Translations under genes and position numbers: made by a program | DNA from: Paludibacteraceae bacterium | GTDB lineage: Bacteria; Bacteroidota; Bacteroidia; Bacteroidales; Paludibacteraceae | Length of the DNA stretch: 62,670 nt | Reading direction: 5' to 3' | Assembly: GCA_017557345.1 (NCBI GenBank) | Contig: JAFYZR010000053.1 | Location: 1-62,670, forward strand | In this document: piece after piece, positions 17,514 through 25,813 of the stretch | Layout: every line of letters begins with the position of its first letter | Numbering within the stretch: the stretch's first letter is position 1 | Notes under the pieces: generated by a model | Told to the model about the DNA's origin: nothing | What the model saw: only the letters and a program-made list of their open reading frames with translations | Database searches by the model: none

Positions 17514-17545
17514 AAAAAAATAGGACTTGACGGTCCTATTTTTTT
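17514..17545. terminator. Bidirectional terminator between SDR and S41 genes
   Basis: The stem TAGGAC/GTCCTA with loop TTGACG is flanked by seven A residues and seven T residues, so it can work in both directions. It lies five bases after the SDR stop and overlaps the last codons of the convergent protease gene. Confidence 0.92.
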
Positions 17546-19083
17546 AGTTCTTCTAACGCTCGCTTTACTTCGTCATCGTAGCGTAAGTTAAATGCAGCTT
17601 GACCTTTCTGGTAGTAATAACGTAGTACGATTTCGGTGCCAAGCATTTCCTTCACTTCCTCTTTGTTGCGTTCAATAGCGGCTCTAAAGTCCGGTTGTAG
17701 CATGGGTTTTAAAGCTTCTAATTGCGCGATAGTACTGGAGTCCAAATCTTCATGTTTGGCCATTTTTATCATATCTGCGAAGAACTTGCTCGTCTCCGTC
17801 TCGTAGGTAAATTCGCAATCTTCGAGATAGTTGCAGAAATCAGCAATTTCATCGTCTGTCAATTCAAACACTTGCGGCGCGGCAATAGACTCATGGAGAC
17901 GGTGGTATCGCGTTGCGTAATCGAAGAAATAATGATTGATATACAGTGTATAACAGATATCTACTTTTGCGCTGTCGTTCATCACAATATCCGGCATGAT
18001 TCCTACGCCTTGAATACAACTATCTGAAGGAAGATAGTATTTACTAGTGGTCACCTTGATATGTCCGCCGTAGGCAATAGGACGAAGATTTTGTACCAAG
18101 CCTTTGCCGTAGGTCTTTTGACCAATAAGAGTAGCACGGCCTAAGTCCTTAAGCGAACCCGAGACAATTTCACTAGCCGAGGCAGAGTTTTTATCTACTA
18201 AAATTACTAACGGCAGGTCTTTATAACGAGGGTTGTTACGGGTCTTATAAACAGCATTGCTGCGCGTTGTTTTTCCGCGAGTCTCCACTACTTTCTGGTC
18301 GCGATCTATGAACAGGTTCACAATTTGAATAGCTTCTTCAACAATGCCTCCTCCATTGCCACGAAGGTCAACAATCAAACGCCGTGCACCTTGGTTGTAG
18401 TATAGTTCATCTAAGGCATTAGAGAATGCTTGTGCCGAGCCTTCTGTAAACTCATTAAATGCAATGTATCCAACAGGTTCCGGTAATGTATCTGATTGAA
18501 ATACAGTGAAATAGGTAACCGGCTCAAGATGGATATCCTCACGTACGATAGACACTTTGAACGGTTTAGCTACTCCCTCACGCTCTAACTCTAACACCAC
18601 TGTTGTTCCCGGGTCTCCACGAAGCGCATTGCTTACTTCACTGACGGTCTGTCCTTTCGTACTTTTCCCGTCCACGGATAGAATGCGATCTCCGGCCTCC
18701 ACACCAGCTCGCTGTGCCGGTTTTCCTTCATATGGATTCACGGCATATGTCCATAAACTGTCTTTCTTGTTCTTTGAACCTTTTGCCGGGCGTTGTTGAA
18801 TAATACTGCCAATACCACCGTATTTGCCGGTAGTTAACATACGCAACTCTCGCTCGTTCTCCTTTGAGTAATACACCGTGTATGGGTCTATTTTTCGCAG
18901 CATAGCATCGATGGCTGCACGAGTCAAATCCTCATAGTTGAGTGTATCAACATAGTTAACATCGACTTGTCGCACTACGTCATTGAAGATCGTGATGCAT
19001 TCATCCGCTCTTGCTGTTGATTGCCGCTCTTGAGCATACGCCATAAGCGGCACAAGGAGTAATATGAAGCTAAAACGTCTCAT
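17536..19083 (-). CDS. S41 family C-terminal processing protease
   Basis: A 515-residue exported serine protease (CtpA/Tsp type) with a signal peptide (residues 1-17, cleavage after AYA). The PDZ domain at about residues 90-185 includes GDRILSVDGKSTKG. The catalytic core has DLRGNGGG and NSASASEIV (nucleophile Ser about 304), with the general base lysine in GQKTYGKG. It degrades or trims periplasmic proteins from their C-termini. The C-terminal 150 residues are a Bacteroidetes-specific extension. The gene overlaps coaD by four bases (ATGA), so the two are translationally coupled. Confidence 0.93.
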   Translation of the reverse strand: MRRFSFILLLVPLMAYAQERQSTARADECITIFNDVVRQVDVNYVDTLNYEDLTRAAIDAMLRKIDPYTVYYSKENERELRMLTTGKYGGIGSIIQQRPAKGSKNKKDSLWTYAVNPYEGKPAQRAGVEAGDRILSVDGKSTKGQTVSEVSNALRGDPGTTVVLELEREGVAKPFKVSIVREDIHLEPVTYFTVFQSDTLPEPVGYIAFNEFTEGSAQAFSNALDELYYNQGARRLIVDLRGNGGGIVEEAIQIVNLFIDRDQKVVETRGKTTRSNAVYKTRNNPRYKDLPLVILVDKNSASASEIVSGSLKDLGRATLIGQKTYGKGLVQNLRPIAYGGHIKVTTSKYYLPSDSCIQGVGIMPDIVMNDSAKVDICYTLYINHYFFDYATRYHRLHESIAAPQVFELTDDEIADFCNYLEDCEFTYETETSKFFADMIKMAKHEDLDSSTIAQLEALKPMLQPDFRAAIERNKEEVKEMLGTEIVLRYYYQKGQAAFNLRYDDEVKRALEELKK

Positions 19084-19535
19084 CTTAAATGATTAGGGAC
19101 AAAGTCACTTACGTCTTTGCCGTAAGCATAAAGGTCGCGTACCAGGGTAGAGGAGATGTGGGCGTACTCAGGGCGCGTGTAAAGGATAATGGTCTCTACG
19201 CCTCCTAACTGCTTATTTGCCTCCGCCATATTACGTTCGTATTCAAAATCTTCTACGCATCGAATACCCCGCAAAATAAATTGGGCTTCTACTTGTTTGG
19301 CGAAATCCACCGTCAGACAATCGTAGATGGCCACACTCACACGCGGTTCATTTGCAAAAATCTTACGAATTGCTTCCTCACGCTCGCGAATAGGGAAGGT
19401 CTCTTTTTTCGTGCTGTTACGACCTATACCTATCACTATTTCATCAAAAACTTCCAGACCACGTTTTACGATATCGTAGTGGCCTACTGTAAACGGGTCA
19501 AAACTGCCCGGAAATATTGCTTTTTTCATACTCAT
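19080..19535 (-). CDS. coaD: Phosphopantetheine adenylyltransferase
   Basis: A 151-residue enzyme that makes dephospho-CoA from 4'-phosphopantetheine and ATP, the penultimate step of CoA synthesis. The nucleotidyltransferase motif is GSFDPFTVGH (residues about 10-19), and the second signature is the HISSTLVRD segment. ATG 19535 directly follows the TGA of the upstream acyltransferase; an ATG two codons later is also possible. Length is slightly under the usual 155-160. Confidence 0.97.
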   Translation of the reverse strand: MSMKKAIFPGSFDPFTVGHYDIVKRGLEVFDEIVIGIGRNSTKKETFPIREREEAIRKIFANEPRVSVAIYDCLTVDFAKQVEAQFILRGIRCVEDFEYERNMAEANKQLGGVETIILYTRPEYAHISSTLVRDLYAYGKDVSDFVPNHLR

Positions 19536-20534
19536 TCAATTTTTCTCTAAACTTTTGCGGTAGTTAATCACAGGAAAATTATACATCTCAATTAATTTCT
19601 CACGAAGGAATGCCTCGTCTTTATTGGGTATATCTATTTTGGCAATTCTACTTTCGATATACGCCTCAAATTCCGTGCCACGTTCAAAAATCTCGTAGCC
19701 GCGGTGGATATGCCGGTCAACCATATCACATATTAACTGCAATTGGTCGTGGTTGGGTAACGCGCGATATTCGGGATGTGCGGTCAGCATGGCATCTATT
19801 TCCGGATTAATACTTGGAGTGAGGCGATAAACTACATGTCCTTTATAACCATTAATACCTGTTTGCATGGATACCACATCGTCCCGTTTGCTCTTACGCC
19901 ATTTAGGGTTATCGCGTTTCAGTTGCATTTCTGCAGCCTTCAGGTAGTCACACGGATCGTACTCATATGATATGCTTACCGGACAGATATTCAGTGCTTT
20001 AACGTTTTCAAAGAAGTCTCCCTCGCATAAAGTGAGCATGTGTAGAACACTTGCCTGCGTCAGGTCATTGCTATCTTTGGCACGCCCTTCTCGTTGCGCG
20101 AGCCAAACGGATTTTCCACGTGCACGCAAAGAGCGGATATATGCGCTTAATTGCTTGGCGTTCTCCAATTGAGCATGTGCGCCTGCTCCGCGTTTAACCG
20201 CAAAACAACGTAAATAGCGCATCACAAACTCTATCCAATGTTTGGCGAATAGATTATTGCCTACGCCCATAAACGGACGAATGAAATAGTGCGTACGCAG
20301 CAAATACGAGAGCCATGCCGCGTCCATGACTATATCGCGGTGGTTCGTCATGAAGAATGCGCCATGCTTGATATCTTTCTTAATCTGTTCTTTATCGCCC
20401 AGATAATCCAGTTTCAAGCCGTCGGTCGTTTTATGTGCAAACGATTGTAGGATAGGGAAAATGATTAAAAAGTCCGAAATGGCATCAAACCATTCTACCC
20501 GATATGCTCTTATGTCTTTAAACTGATCTTTCAT
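19536..20534 (-). CDS. Glycerolipid-type (PlsC-like) acyltransferase
   Basis: A 332-residue acyltransferase with HX4D motif NHRDIVMD (about residues 64-71) and a motif III variant QREGRAKDSND. Long proteins of this type in Bacteroidetes are annotated as 1-acyl-glycerol-3-phosphate or glycerol acyltransferases. It probably acylates a glycerolipid or lysophospholipid at the inner membrane. It sits between the YigZ-like gene and coaD with a stop/start contact, so it belongs to the same transcript. Exact substrate unknown. Confidence 0.85.
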   Translation of the reverse strand: MKDQFKDIRAYRVEWFDAISDFLIIFPILQSFAHKTTDGLKLDYLGDKEQIKKDIKHGAFFMTNHRDIVMDAAWLSYLLRTHYFIRPFMGVGNNLFAKHWIEFVMRYLRCFAVKRGAGAHAQLENAKQLSAYIRSLRARGKSVWLAQREGRAKDSNDLTQASVLHMLTLCEGDFFENVKALNICPVSISYEYDPCDYLKAAEMQLKRDNPKWRKSKRDDVVSMQTGINGYKGHVVYRLTPSINPEIDAMLTAHPEYRALPNHDQLQLICDMVDRHIHRGYEIFERGTEFEAYIESRIAKIDIPNKDEAFLREKLIEMYNFPVINYRKSLEKN

Positions 20535-20544
20535 CCGTTAAAAA

Positions 20545-20901
20545 TCATATTTTATAATTCTCCAGTGCCGCTTTCGATGCTTCTCGATATGCTACCATTA
20601 GTCCGCCAGTTCCAAGCAAAGTACCTCCGAAATAGCGTACGACGACTACTAATATATTATCCAACCCACGCGCATCTATCGACCTTAAAATTGGTGCGCC
20701 GGCGGTGCCATGTGGTTCGCCGTCATCTTTTGTGCGCCATAGGTTTGGTCCCAGGCGATAGGCATAGCATACATGCCGAGCATCGTGGTATTTTTTCTTG
20801 TACCACGCTACGCGAGTTTTAGCTTCTTCTTCATCCTTTATCGGTTCTGCGAAGCCAAGAAACTTGCTCCCTCTGTCCTTATAAACGCCTTCTGCTGCCA
20901 C
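20545..20901 (-). CDS. IMPACT/YigZ N-terminal domain protein
   Basis: A 118-residue protein consisting only of the UPF0029 domain. Signatures are KDRGSKFLGFA, DDGEPHGTAGAPIL and VVVVRYFGGTLLGTGGL. Bacterial YigZ proteins are usually near 200 residues with a second C-terminal domain, which is absent here. The start is GTG at 20901, sharing its G with the TAG stop of the C1 peptidase. The real function of the family in bacteria is unclear. Confidence 0.85.
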   Translation of the reverse strand: MAAEGVYKDRGSKFLGFAEPIKDEEEAKTRVAWYKKKYHDARHVCYAYRLGPNLWRTKDDGEPHGTAGAPILRSIDARGLDNILVVVVRYFGGTLLGTGGLMVAYREASKAALENYKI

Positions 20902-22109
20902 TAAATCCCTAATTTCTTGCGAATATCCTTTGGTATGGCATTTTTATGAACGAGAATATCATTCGTTTTATAGCGCACAAATGCCTCGCTGACGTACCAA
21001 ATGCCTTTATAGTCCGAACGCATGGTTCCCCAACTGTTCTTCACCATATAATATCGCTTTCCGTTCTGGTCTTGTGCGATACCGAAGATCTGCATGCCGT
21101 GGTCATCGGTCGTTTCCCAGTTATCGTACGCATCTTGACGCATTTGTTGTGTGATTTCTTTCTCTGGTAACGGACGTTTGGTCAATTCCTCTTTCTGTTT
21201 GTCTTTTGGCATGCCAACCCATTTCGCCATATCGCTACCGGTCAGTTCTGCTCCTTTGTCTGCATCAGGCACAACACCTATACCCTTGCGCGTGAAACCT
21301 ACCTCGCTTACATCAGCAGCCCATGCGAGCGTATAACCTTTCGCCAACGCATTATCAATAACACTCATTAACTCGTCTATCGGCAGGTTGTACATCTGAT
21401 CCATGCGCCAGTTATCCGGCACTTCGAGAGCAAAACGCTCATAGAACGGATGATGGGTATAACTCGTTAAAGATACATAGTCTTCAGCATTCAATCCTAG
21501 ACTTTGCACGAATGATTGAGGTGTGTATTTCTTGCCTTCGTATTCAAAATCTTCCGGACAAGCGCCTAGATAAGTATCATATATTGCTTGAAGTCCTTCT
21601 CGCCATACAGGACTTAGTTTCTTCTGTTTCTTCAAACCGCTCAGATAACCACTTGCTACTGCACTTAACTCGCTGAAAACGGGTAGGGTATCGGCCTCTG
21701 TCCACCCATAGCGAATACCCGGCATAGCGGATTTGGGAACCAAACCGTAGTGTTGCATGCAATAGATAACATCGTATGCAGAACCGCCTTCTGCAAATCG
21801 CGGTTCGTTATACATGCGCACGGTGTAAGTTGCGCGGTCGATTAGTGTCTTGCTCACAACGAACATCGGACTGAATTCCACTTCTTTGCCTTTGATACGC
21901 AGTACTTCCGACTCCAGAAATCCTAGCGTCGAGAATGCCCAGCAAGTACCGCTGCGGTGTTGGTCTTTCACGCGCGTGATAGGCACACTGTCTACGGTGG
22001 TAAAGCGAAAACCTTCTTCCACGCTATCTTTCTTAACTTCTGTGCTGTCTGTTTGTGCGAAAGCACTCATTGTCAGCGCACTCAGCGCCAGTAAAATAAT
22101 CTTTTTCAT
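20901..22109 (-). CDS. C1 family cysteine peptidase (bleomycin hydrolase-like), exported
   Basis: A 402-residue papain-clan aminopeptidase with a signal peptide (cleavage near AFA, residue 19). Catalytic residues are Cys56 in SGTCWAFS, His in DDHGMQIFG (about 337) and Asn in VKNSWG (about 355). The layout matches PepC/bleomycin hydrolase relatives that Bacteroidales export to the periplasm. It starts one base from the prfB stop region and runs into the YigZ-like gene. The substrate is probably imported peptides. Confidence 0.92.
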   Translation of the reverse strand: MKKIILLALSALTMSAFAQTDSTEVKKDSVEEGFRFTTVDSVPITRVKDQHRSGTCWAFSTLGFLESEVLRIKGKEVEFSPMFVVSKTLIDRATYTVRMYNEPRFAEGGSAYDVIYCMQHYGLVPKSAMPGIRYGWTEADTLPVFSELSAVASGYLSGLKKQKKLSPVWREGLQAIYDTYLGACPEDFEYEGKKYTPQSFVQSLGLNAEDYVSLTSYTHHPFYERFALEVPDNWRMDQMYNLPIDELMSVIDNALAKGYTLAWAADVSEVGFTRKGIGVVPDADKGAELTGSDMAKWVGMPKDKQKEELTKRPLPEKEITQQMRQDAYDNWETTDDHGMQIFGIAQDQNGKRYYMVKNSWGTMRSDYKGIWYVSEAFVRYKTNDILVHKNAIPKDIRKKLGI

Positions 22110-23215
22110 TAATCAGGGAATTCCATTAAATATGCTTTTATAAACGCATCTATATCGCCATCCATTACAGCGTTGACGTTACTCGTTTGGTAGTTTGTGC
22201 GATGGTCTTTTACGCGACGGTCATCGAAGACATAGGAACGGATTTGCGAACCCCATTCGATTTTCTTCTTGCCTGCCTCCACTTTGGCTTGGGCTTGACG
22301 GCGTTTTTCCAATTCCAACTCATAGAGTTGGCTTCTAAGGTGTCGTAAGGCATTCTCGCGGTTCTTAGGCTGGTCACGCGTCTCGGTGTTCTCAATCACT
22401 ATCTCGTCCGGCTGGCCTGTCAATGGGTTGACAAATTTATAATGTAAGCGCACACCGGACTCCACTTTGTTCACATTCTGACCGCCTGCGCCGGATGAAC
22501 GGAACGTATCCCAACTTAGTCCTGCTGGATTCACTTCAACCTCGATAGTATCATCAATAAGTGGCACGACAAACACACTCGCAAAACTCGTCATTCGCTT
22601 TCCTTGCGCATTGTAAGGACTCACACGGACGAGACGATGTACTCCGTTTTCGGACTTCAGATAGCCGTATGCCATGTCGCCTTCAATATTAAACGTCACG
22701 GTCTTAATACCCGCTTCATCGCCTTCTTGCAAGTTCTCGATGGTTACCTTATAATCATGCTTCTCGCAGTACCGTTGATACATACGCATCAGTTGTTCTG
22801 CCCAGTCCTGAGCTTCTGTTCCACCCGCACCGGAGACAATTTTCAGTACAGCCGGCATCTGGTCTTCCTCATGCGAAAGCATATTCTTCATCTCAAGATC
22901 TTCGACTTCTTGTAAAGCCTTGTTATATGCGGCATCTACTTCGTCTTCGGTCACCAGTTCCTCTTTATAATATTCGAAGGCCAGCGAGAGTTCTTCCACA
23001 GCCGCACGAACACCTTCATAGCCGTCAATCCAGCGTTTGATGCTTTTCACTTTTCGCATCTGTGACTCGGCAGCCTTTGCATCGTCCCAGAAACCCGGGG
23101 CTTGTGTGTGCAACTCTTCTTCCTCTAATTGGATACGTTTCTCGTCAATTTGCAGGTACGTTTTCAACTTATCTGCTCGTTGTTGCACATCCTTTAATTG
23201 TTCTATCGTTATCAT
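22109..23215 (-). CDS. prfB: Peptide chain release factor 2
   Basis: RF2 of 368 residues, releasing peptides at UGA and UAA. The hydrolysis motif GGQ is at residues 244-246 (GAGGQNVNK). The codon-recognition tripeptide, SPF in E. coli, reads SPY here (residues 199-201, in VSPYNAQGK). The N-terminus reads through KLKTYLQIDEK without an in-frame stop, so the autoregulatory +1 frameshift of many prfB genes is absent. The promoter is about 35 bases upstream. It is first gene of the minus-strand run down to the S41 protease. Confidence 0.97.
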   Translation of the reverse strand: MITIEQLKDVQQRADKLKTYLQIDEKRIQLEEEELHTQAPGFWDDAKAAESQMRKVKSIKRWIDGYEGVRAAVEELSLAFEYYKEELVTEDEVDAAYNKALQEVEDLEMKNMLSHEEDQMPAVLKIVSGAGGTEAQDWAEQLMRMYQRYCEKHDYKVTIENLQEGDEAGIKTVTFNIEGDMAYGYLKSENGVHRLVRVSPYNAQGKRMTSFASVFVVPLIDDTIEVEVNPAGLSWDTFRSSGAGGQNVNKVESGVRLHYKFVNPLTGQPDEIVIENTETRDQPKNRENALRHLRSQLYELELEKRRQAQAKVEAGKKKIEWGSQIRSYVFDDRRVKDHRTNYQTSNVNAVMDGDIDAFIKAYLMEFPD

Positions 23216-23247
23216 AAGCCTATATTATGCCAAAATAAATTTTGCTG

Positions 23248-23279
23248 CAAAGGTAGTAATAATTTTGCATATATGCAAA
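23248..23279 (-). promoter_or_regulatory. Bacteroidetes-type promoter for prfB
   Basis: On the minus strand TTTG (23276-23279) and TACCTTTG (23248-23255) are 20 bases apart. The upstream box is extended as TTTGCATATATGC. Confidence 0.87.
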
Positions 23280-23308
23280 TTTTGAGTGATTTTTTTTCAA
23301 GGCCTTAT

Positions 23309-23400
23309 AAAAATGTTCAATTTTTCCCATCGGTATCTCATCGGTATTATGTCGAGGTTTTTTCCTATGCAACACCTATGAAAAATGTTCAATTTTTCCT
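23309..23400. repeat. Dispersed intergenic element, copy A
   Basis: Two direct copies of an A/T-rich imperfect palindrome (AAAAATGTTCAATTTTTCC) flank a core containing TCGGTATCTCATCGGTATTA and TGTCGAGG. A second copy lies at 45272-45361 with the same order and near-identical core. Both copies sit in divergent promoter regions. Confidence 0.85.
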
Positions 23401-23449
23401 TACTCGCTAATCGTTTTTTTATTTTCCCAAGTTTTTCCCAACCCCCAAA

Positions 23450-23481
23450 TTTGCATAATTCAAAAAAAAGCAGTATCTTTG
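23450..23481 (+). promoter_or_regulatory. Bacteroidetes-type promoter for rSAM-associated lipoproteins
   Basis: TTTG (23450-23453) and TATCTTTG (23474-23481) are 20 bases apart. ATG 23507 is 25 bases downstream. Confidence 0.87.
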
Positions 23482-23506
23482 CACCGAAAATCAAAAATTG
23501 GATGTT

Positions 23507-23941
23507 ATGAAAACGAATTTTTTAAAAGGTCTTAATGCCATTCTGGCATTTTTGGTAGGCTTGTTCGGTTTTACGAGTTGTGATGAGCATGGTGAGTTGG
23601 TGGCCGAGTATGGTTGTCCGTATGCCACTTTCAAAGTCTCTGGAAATATCACAGATGAGGCGAAACAACCGGTGGAGAATATCCAGGTGAAAGTTAAAAA
23701 CGACGGCTATCAAATCATGCCTGAGGGGTATTCTGACGAGAATGGACGATATACGATCGAAGACGTTGGTGCTTTTCCTGTGCCAAATGTGGATATTATT
23801 GTAACTGACACAGCCGGAGTCTTTGACTCCGATTCGGTTCGAGTGGAGGTCACTTATGATAGAAGCAAGGTTTCGCCAGACGACCACTGGAACGATGGCG
23901 AGGCCATCATTCAATACGATTTCCAACTCAAAAAGAAATAG
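23507..23941 (+). CDS. Radical SAM-associated putative lipoprotein, first copy
   Basis: A 144-residue lipoprotein with signal sequence MKTNFLKGLNAILAFLVGL and lipobox GFTSC. The mature part begins with the family pattern AEYGCPYATFKVSG, followed by a carboxypeptidase-regulatory-like beta domain (ENIQVKVKNDGYQ, NGRYTIED). It resembles the lipoproteins that Bacteroidetes encode beside a dedicated radical SAM enzyme with a SPASM domain, where the lipoprotein is the presumed partner. No radical SAM gene lies within this window. ATG 23507 is preferred to TTG 23498 because the MKTNF start matches its tandem paralogue. Confidence 0.82.
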   Translation: MKTNFLKGLNAILAFLVGLFGFTSCDEHGELVAEYGCPYATFKVSGNITDEAKQPVENIQVKVKNDGYQIMPEGYSDENGRYTIEDVGAFPVPNVDIIVTDTAGVFDSDSVRVEVTYDRSKVSPDDHWNDGEAIIQYDFQLKKK

Positions 23942-23942
23942 T

Positions 23943-24374
23943 ATGAAAACGAAAGTTAGAACATGGTTTAATGTTTGGATAACAGCTTTCCTTGCATTAT
24001 TTGGATTTGGTAGTTTCGGATGTGCCAAGTACGGAGTGCCGGAAGGTGATCTTACTTTCGAAGGCAAAGTGGTTAACGAAGAACAAGAAGAACTTGAAGG
24101 TATACAGGTCGTTCGGCGCGGAGGATGGCAGGATGATATCCCACAGATGTATTGGCAAGAATATGCCGATACGCTCTACACCAATTCCGAAGGCGAATTT
24201 TACGAAGAGCGAAAAGGTGATTTTCCCTTAAAATACCATAAGATTACAGTCACAGACCCTTCAGGCAAGTACGAATCGCAAGATACAATTATGACTGTTC
24301 GATACAAGCACGGTCATGGTTGGTATGAAGGCAAAGCTACGTTGAAAGTAAACTTTATGCTCAAAAAGAAATAG
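23943..24374 (+). CDS. Radical SAM-associated putative lipoprotein, second copy
   Basis: A 143-residue paralogue of the upstream gene, starting two bases after its stop. The signal sequence is MKTKVRTWFNVWITAFLALF with lipobox FGSFGC. The mature part has a beta domain (LTFEGKVVNEEQEELEGIQV) and both proteins end in an LKKK tail. The CPYA segment of the first copy is replaced by CAKYGVPEGD. A hairpin follows. Function unknown; the pair looks like a tandem duplication that has diverged. Confidence 0.8.
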   Translation: MKTKVRTWFNVWITAFLALFGFGSFGCAKYGVPEGDLTFEGKVVNEEQEELEGIQVVRRGGWQDDIPQMYWQEYADTLYTNSEGEFYEERKGDFPLKYHKITVTDPSGKYESQDTIMTVRYKHGHGWYEGKATLKVNFMLKKK

Positions 24375-24378
24375 AACA

Positions 24379-24402
24379 AAAAAAGGAACCAAAGTTCCTT
24401 TT
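24379..24402 (-). terminator. Terminator of tRNA-Thr (minus strand), also downstream of lipoproteins
   Basis: The stem AAAGGAAC/GTTCCTTT with loop CAAA lies between the lipoprotein stop and the tRNA 3' end. A seven-base U run follows on the minus strand, so it mainly ends tRNA transcription. Confidence 0.8.
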
Positions 24403-24403
24403 G

Positions 24404-24476
<73 letters not shown>

Positions 24477-24508
24477 AAAACTTGTACTCGTCTGAGCAAA
24501 AGCGAGTG

Positions 24509-24540
24509 CAAAAGTACTGCTTTTTTTTGAATTGTGCAAA
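24509..24540 (-). promoter_or_regulatory. Bacteroidetes-type promoter for tRNA-Thr
   Basis: On the minus strand TTTG (24537-24540) and TACTTTTG (24509-24516) are 20 bases apart. The upstream box reads TTTGCACAATTC. Confidence 0.85.
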
Positions 24541-24555
24541 TTTTTCGTAAATAAT

Positions 24556-24586
24556 TTTGCTATTTGGTATAATTTTTGTACCTTTG
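24556..24586 (+). promoter_or_regulatory. Bacteroidetes-type promoter for the T9SS plug gene
   Basis: TTTG (24556-24559) and TACCTTTG (24579-24586) are 19 bases apart. ATG 24596 is only nine bases beyond the -7 box, so the 5' leader is a few bases or absent. Confidence 0.8.
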
Positions 24587-24595
24587 CACCCGTAA

Positions 24596-25813
24596 ATGAA
24601 GAAAATCGGTGTCATTATATGTCTTTTGTGGGTTTGTGTCGGGCTTTTCGCACAAACGCACACGCATGTCTATAACGAACAGATACGCACGTTGCGCGTG
24701 GAGCGCGAAGTGCTGATGCTCGATGACCTTACACCATTGCACATCTCATTCGATGAGATGAGTCATGATGTTCATTTCTACACCTATACCGTGCAAATGC
24801 TGAATGATGGAATGCTAAGTAGCGAGTATCTGCAAGGCTTTACTACAAAAGACATCACGGACTATGAGCACTCGATAAACACCAGTAGGGAATATACACA
24901 TTACTGGTTCGATTTCCCAAACGAAGATATGACGTTAACCAAGAGTGGAAATTACCGATTGACAATCTACGAGGACGGAAATCCGGATAATAAGGTAGCA
25001 GAAGTGGATTTCTGTGTGGTCGAACCGTTAGTAAAGATTGAAACGAATGTACGCGCAAATACAGATGTTGAGTTCAATGGTCGTTTTCAGCAACTGGATA
25101 TTGAAATCAACACTACCGCATTGGATTTACGTGATCCTAATGAGGTAAGATTGGTAGTGACGCAAAATAATCGTTTTGATAATGCCGTACAAGTGGATAA
25201 ACCTACATTTATTGAGCCAAACAGACTGCGGTATATCAATAACAAAGCCCTTATTTTTGAAGGAGGAAACGAATACCATCACTTCGATGCATTTTCCTGT
25301 TTCTATGCCGGTATAGGTATTGATCGTGTCTATCATGAGTTAGGCGATTATCATGCTTTGCTCTTTACCGATGAAATCACGCAAGGACAGTATATCCATC
25401 AATTTGATAGTGACGGACGTTTTGTAGTGAATGCCGAGCGTACGAATGATTCGGATACAGAAGCCGAATATATGTGGGTCTATTGGACGCTACCGATGGA
25501 TAAACCTTTCTTCGATGGTTCGCTTTATGTGGGTGGTGAGATTTTCGGCAATGAATTAGGCCTGTCCAATAGAATGCAATACGATACCGAAGCAAAGGTA
25601 TATTGGCTTACCGCACTTGTAAAACAAGGTGGATACGATTATCAGTATTGGTTCTGTGGAAAAGGCTCGCAAAATAAAACTACCACCCAGCGAGTGGATG
25701 GTAGTTATTGGCAAACCGAAAATGAATATGCCGTATATGTCTATTGGCGTCCTTTCGGTGCGCGATATGACCGATTAGTCGGCGTTCAGGTTATTCGCTC
25801 AAACGCGCTTTAA
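24596..25813 (+). CDS. DUF5103 / type IX secretion system plug protein
   Basis: A 405-residue exported protein with a signal peptide (cleavage near LFA, residue 19). It matches the DUF5103 family, whose member in Flavobacterium was seen plugging the SprA translocon of the type IX secretion system. Typical segments are [19 protein letters not shown], the [14 protein letters not shown] stretch, and the C-terminal [17 protein letters not shown]. The mature protein is beta-sandwich-like and periplasmic or outer-membrane associated. No other T9SS component is visible here. Its end overlaps convergent pgi by 23 bases. Confidence 0.87.
   Translation: MKKIGVIICLLWVCVGLFAQTHTHVYNEQIRTLRVEREVLMLDDLTPLHISFDEMSHDVHFYTYTVQMLNDGMLSSEYLQGFTTKDITDYEHSINTSREYTHYWFDFPNEDMTLTKSGNYRLTIYEDGNPDNKVAEVDFCVVEPLVKIETNVRANTDVEFNGRFQQLDIEINTTALDLRDPNEVRLVVTQNNRFDNAVQVDKPTFIEPNRLRYINNKALIFEGGNEYHHFDAFSCFYAGIGIDRVYHELGDYHALLFTDEITQGQYIHQFDSDGRFVVNAERTNDSDTEAEYMWVYWTLPMDKPFFDGSLYVGGEIFGNELGLSNRMQYDTEAKVYWLTALVKQGGYDYQYWFCGKGSQNKTTTQRVDGSYWQTENEYAVYVYWRPFGARYDRLVGVQVIRSNAL

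Noticed and set aside
23309-23400. Possible CRISPR remnant (two 19-base AT-rich direct repeats with a spacer)
   Set aside because: Only two units per locus, the intervening core is conserved between both loci, and no cas genes are present.
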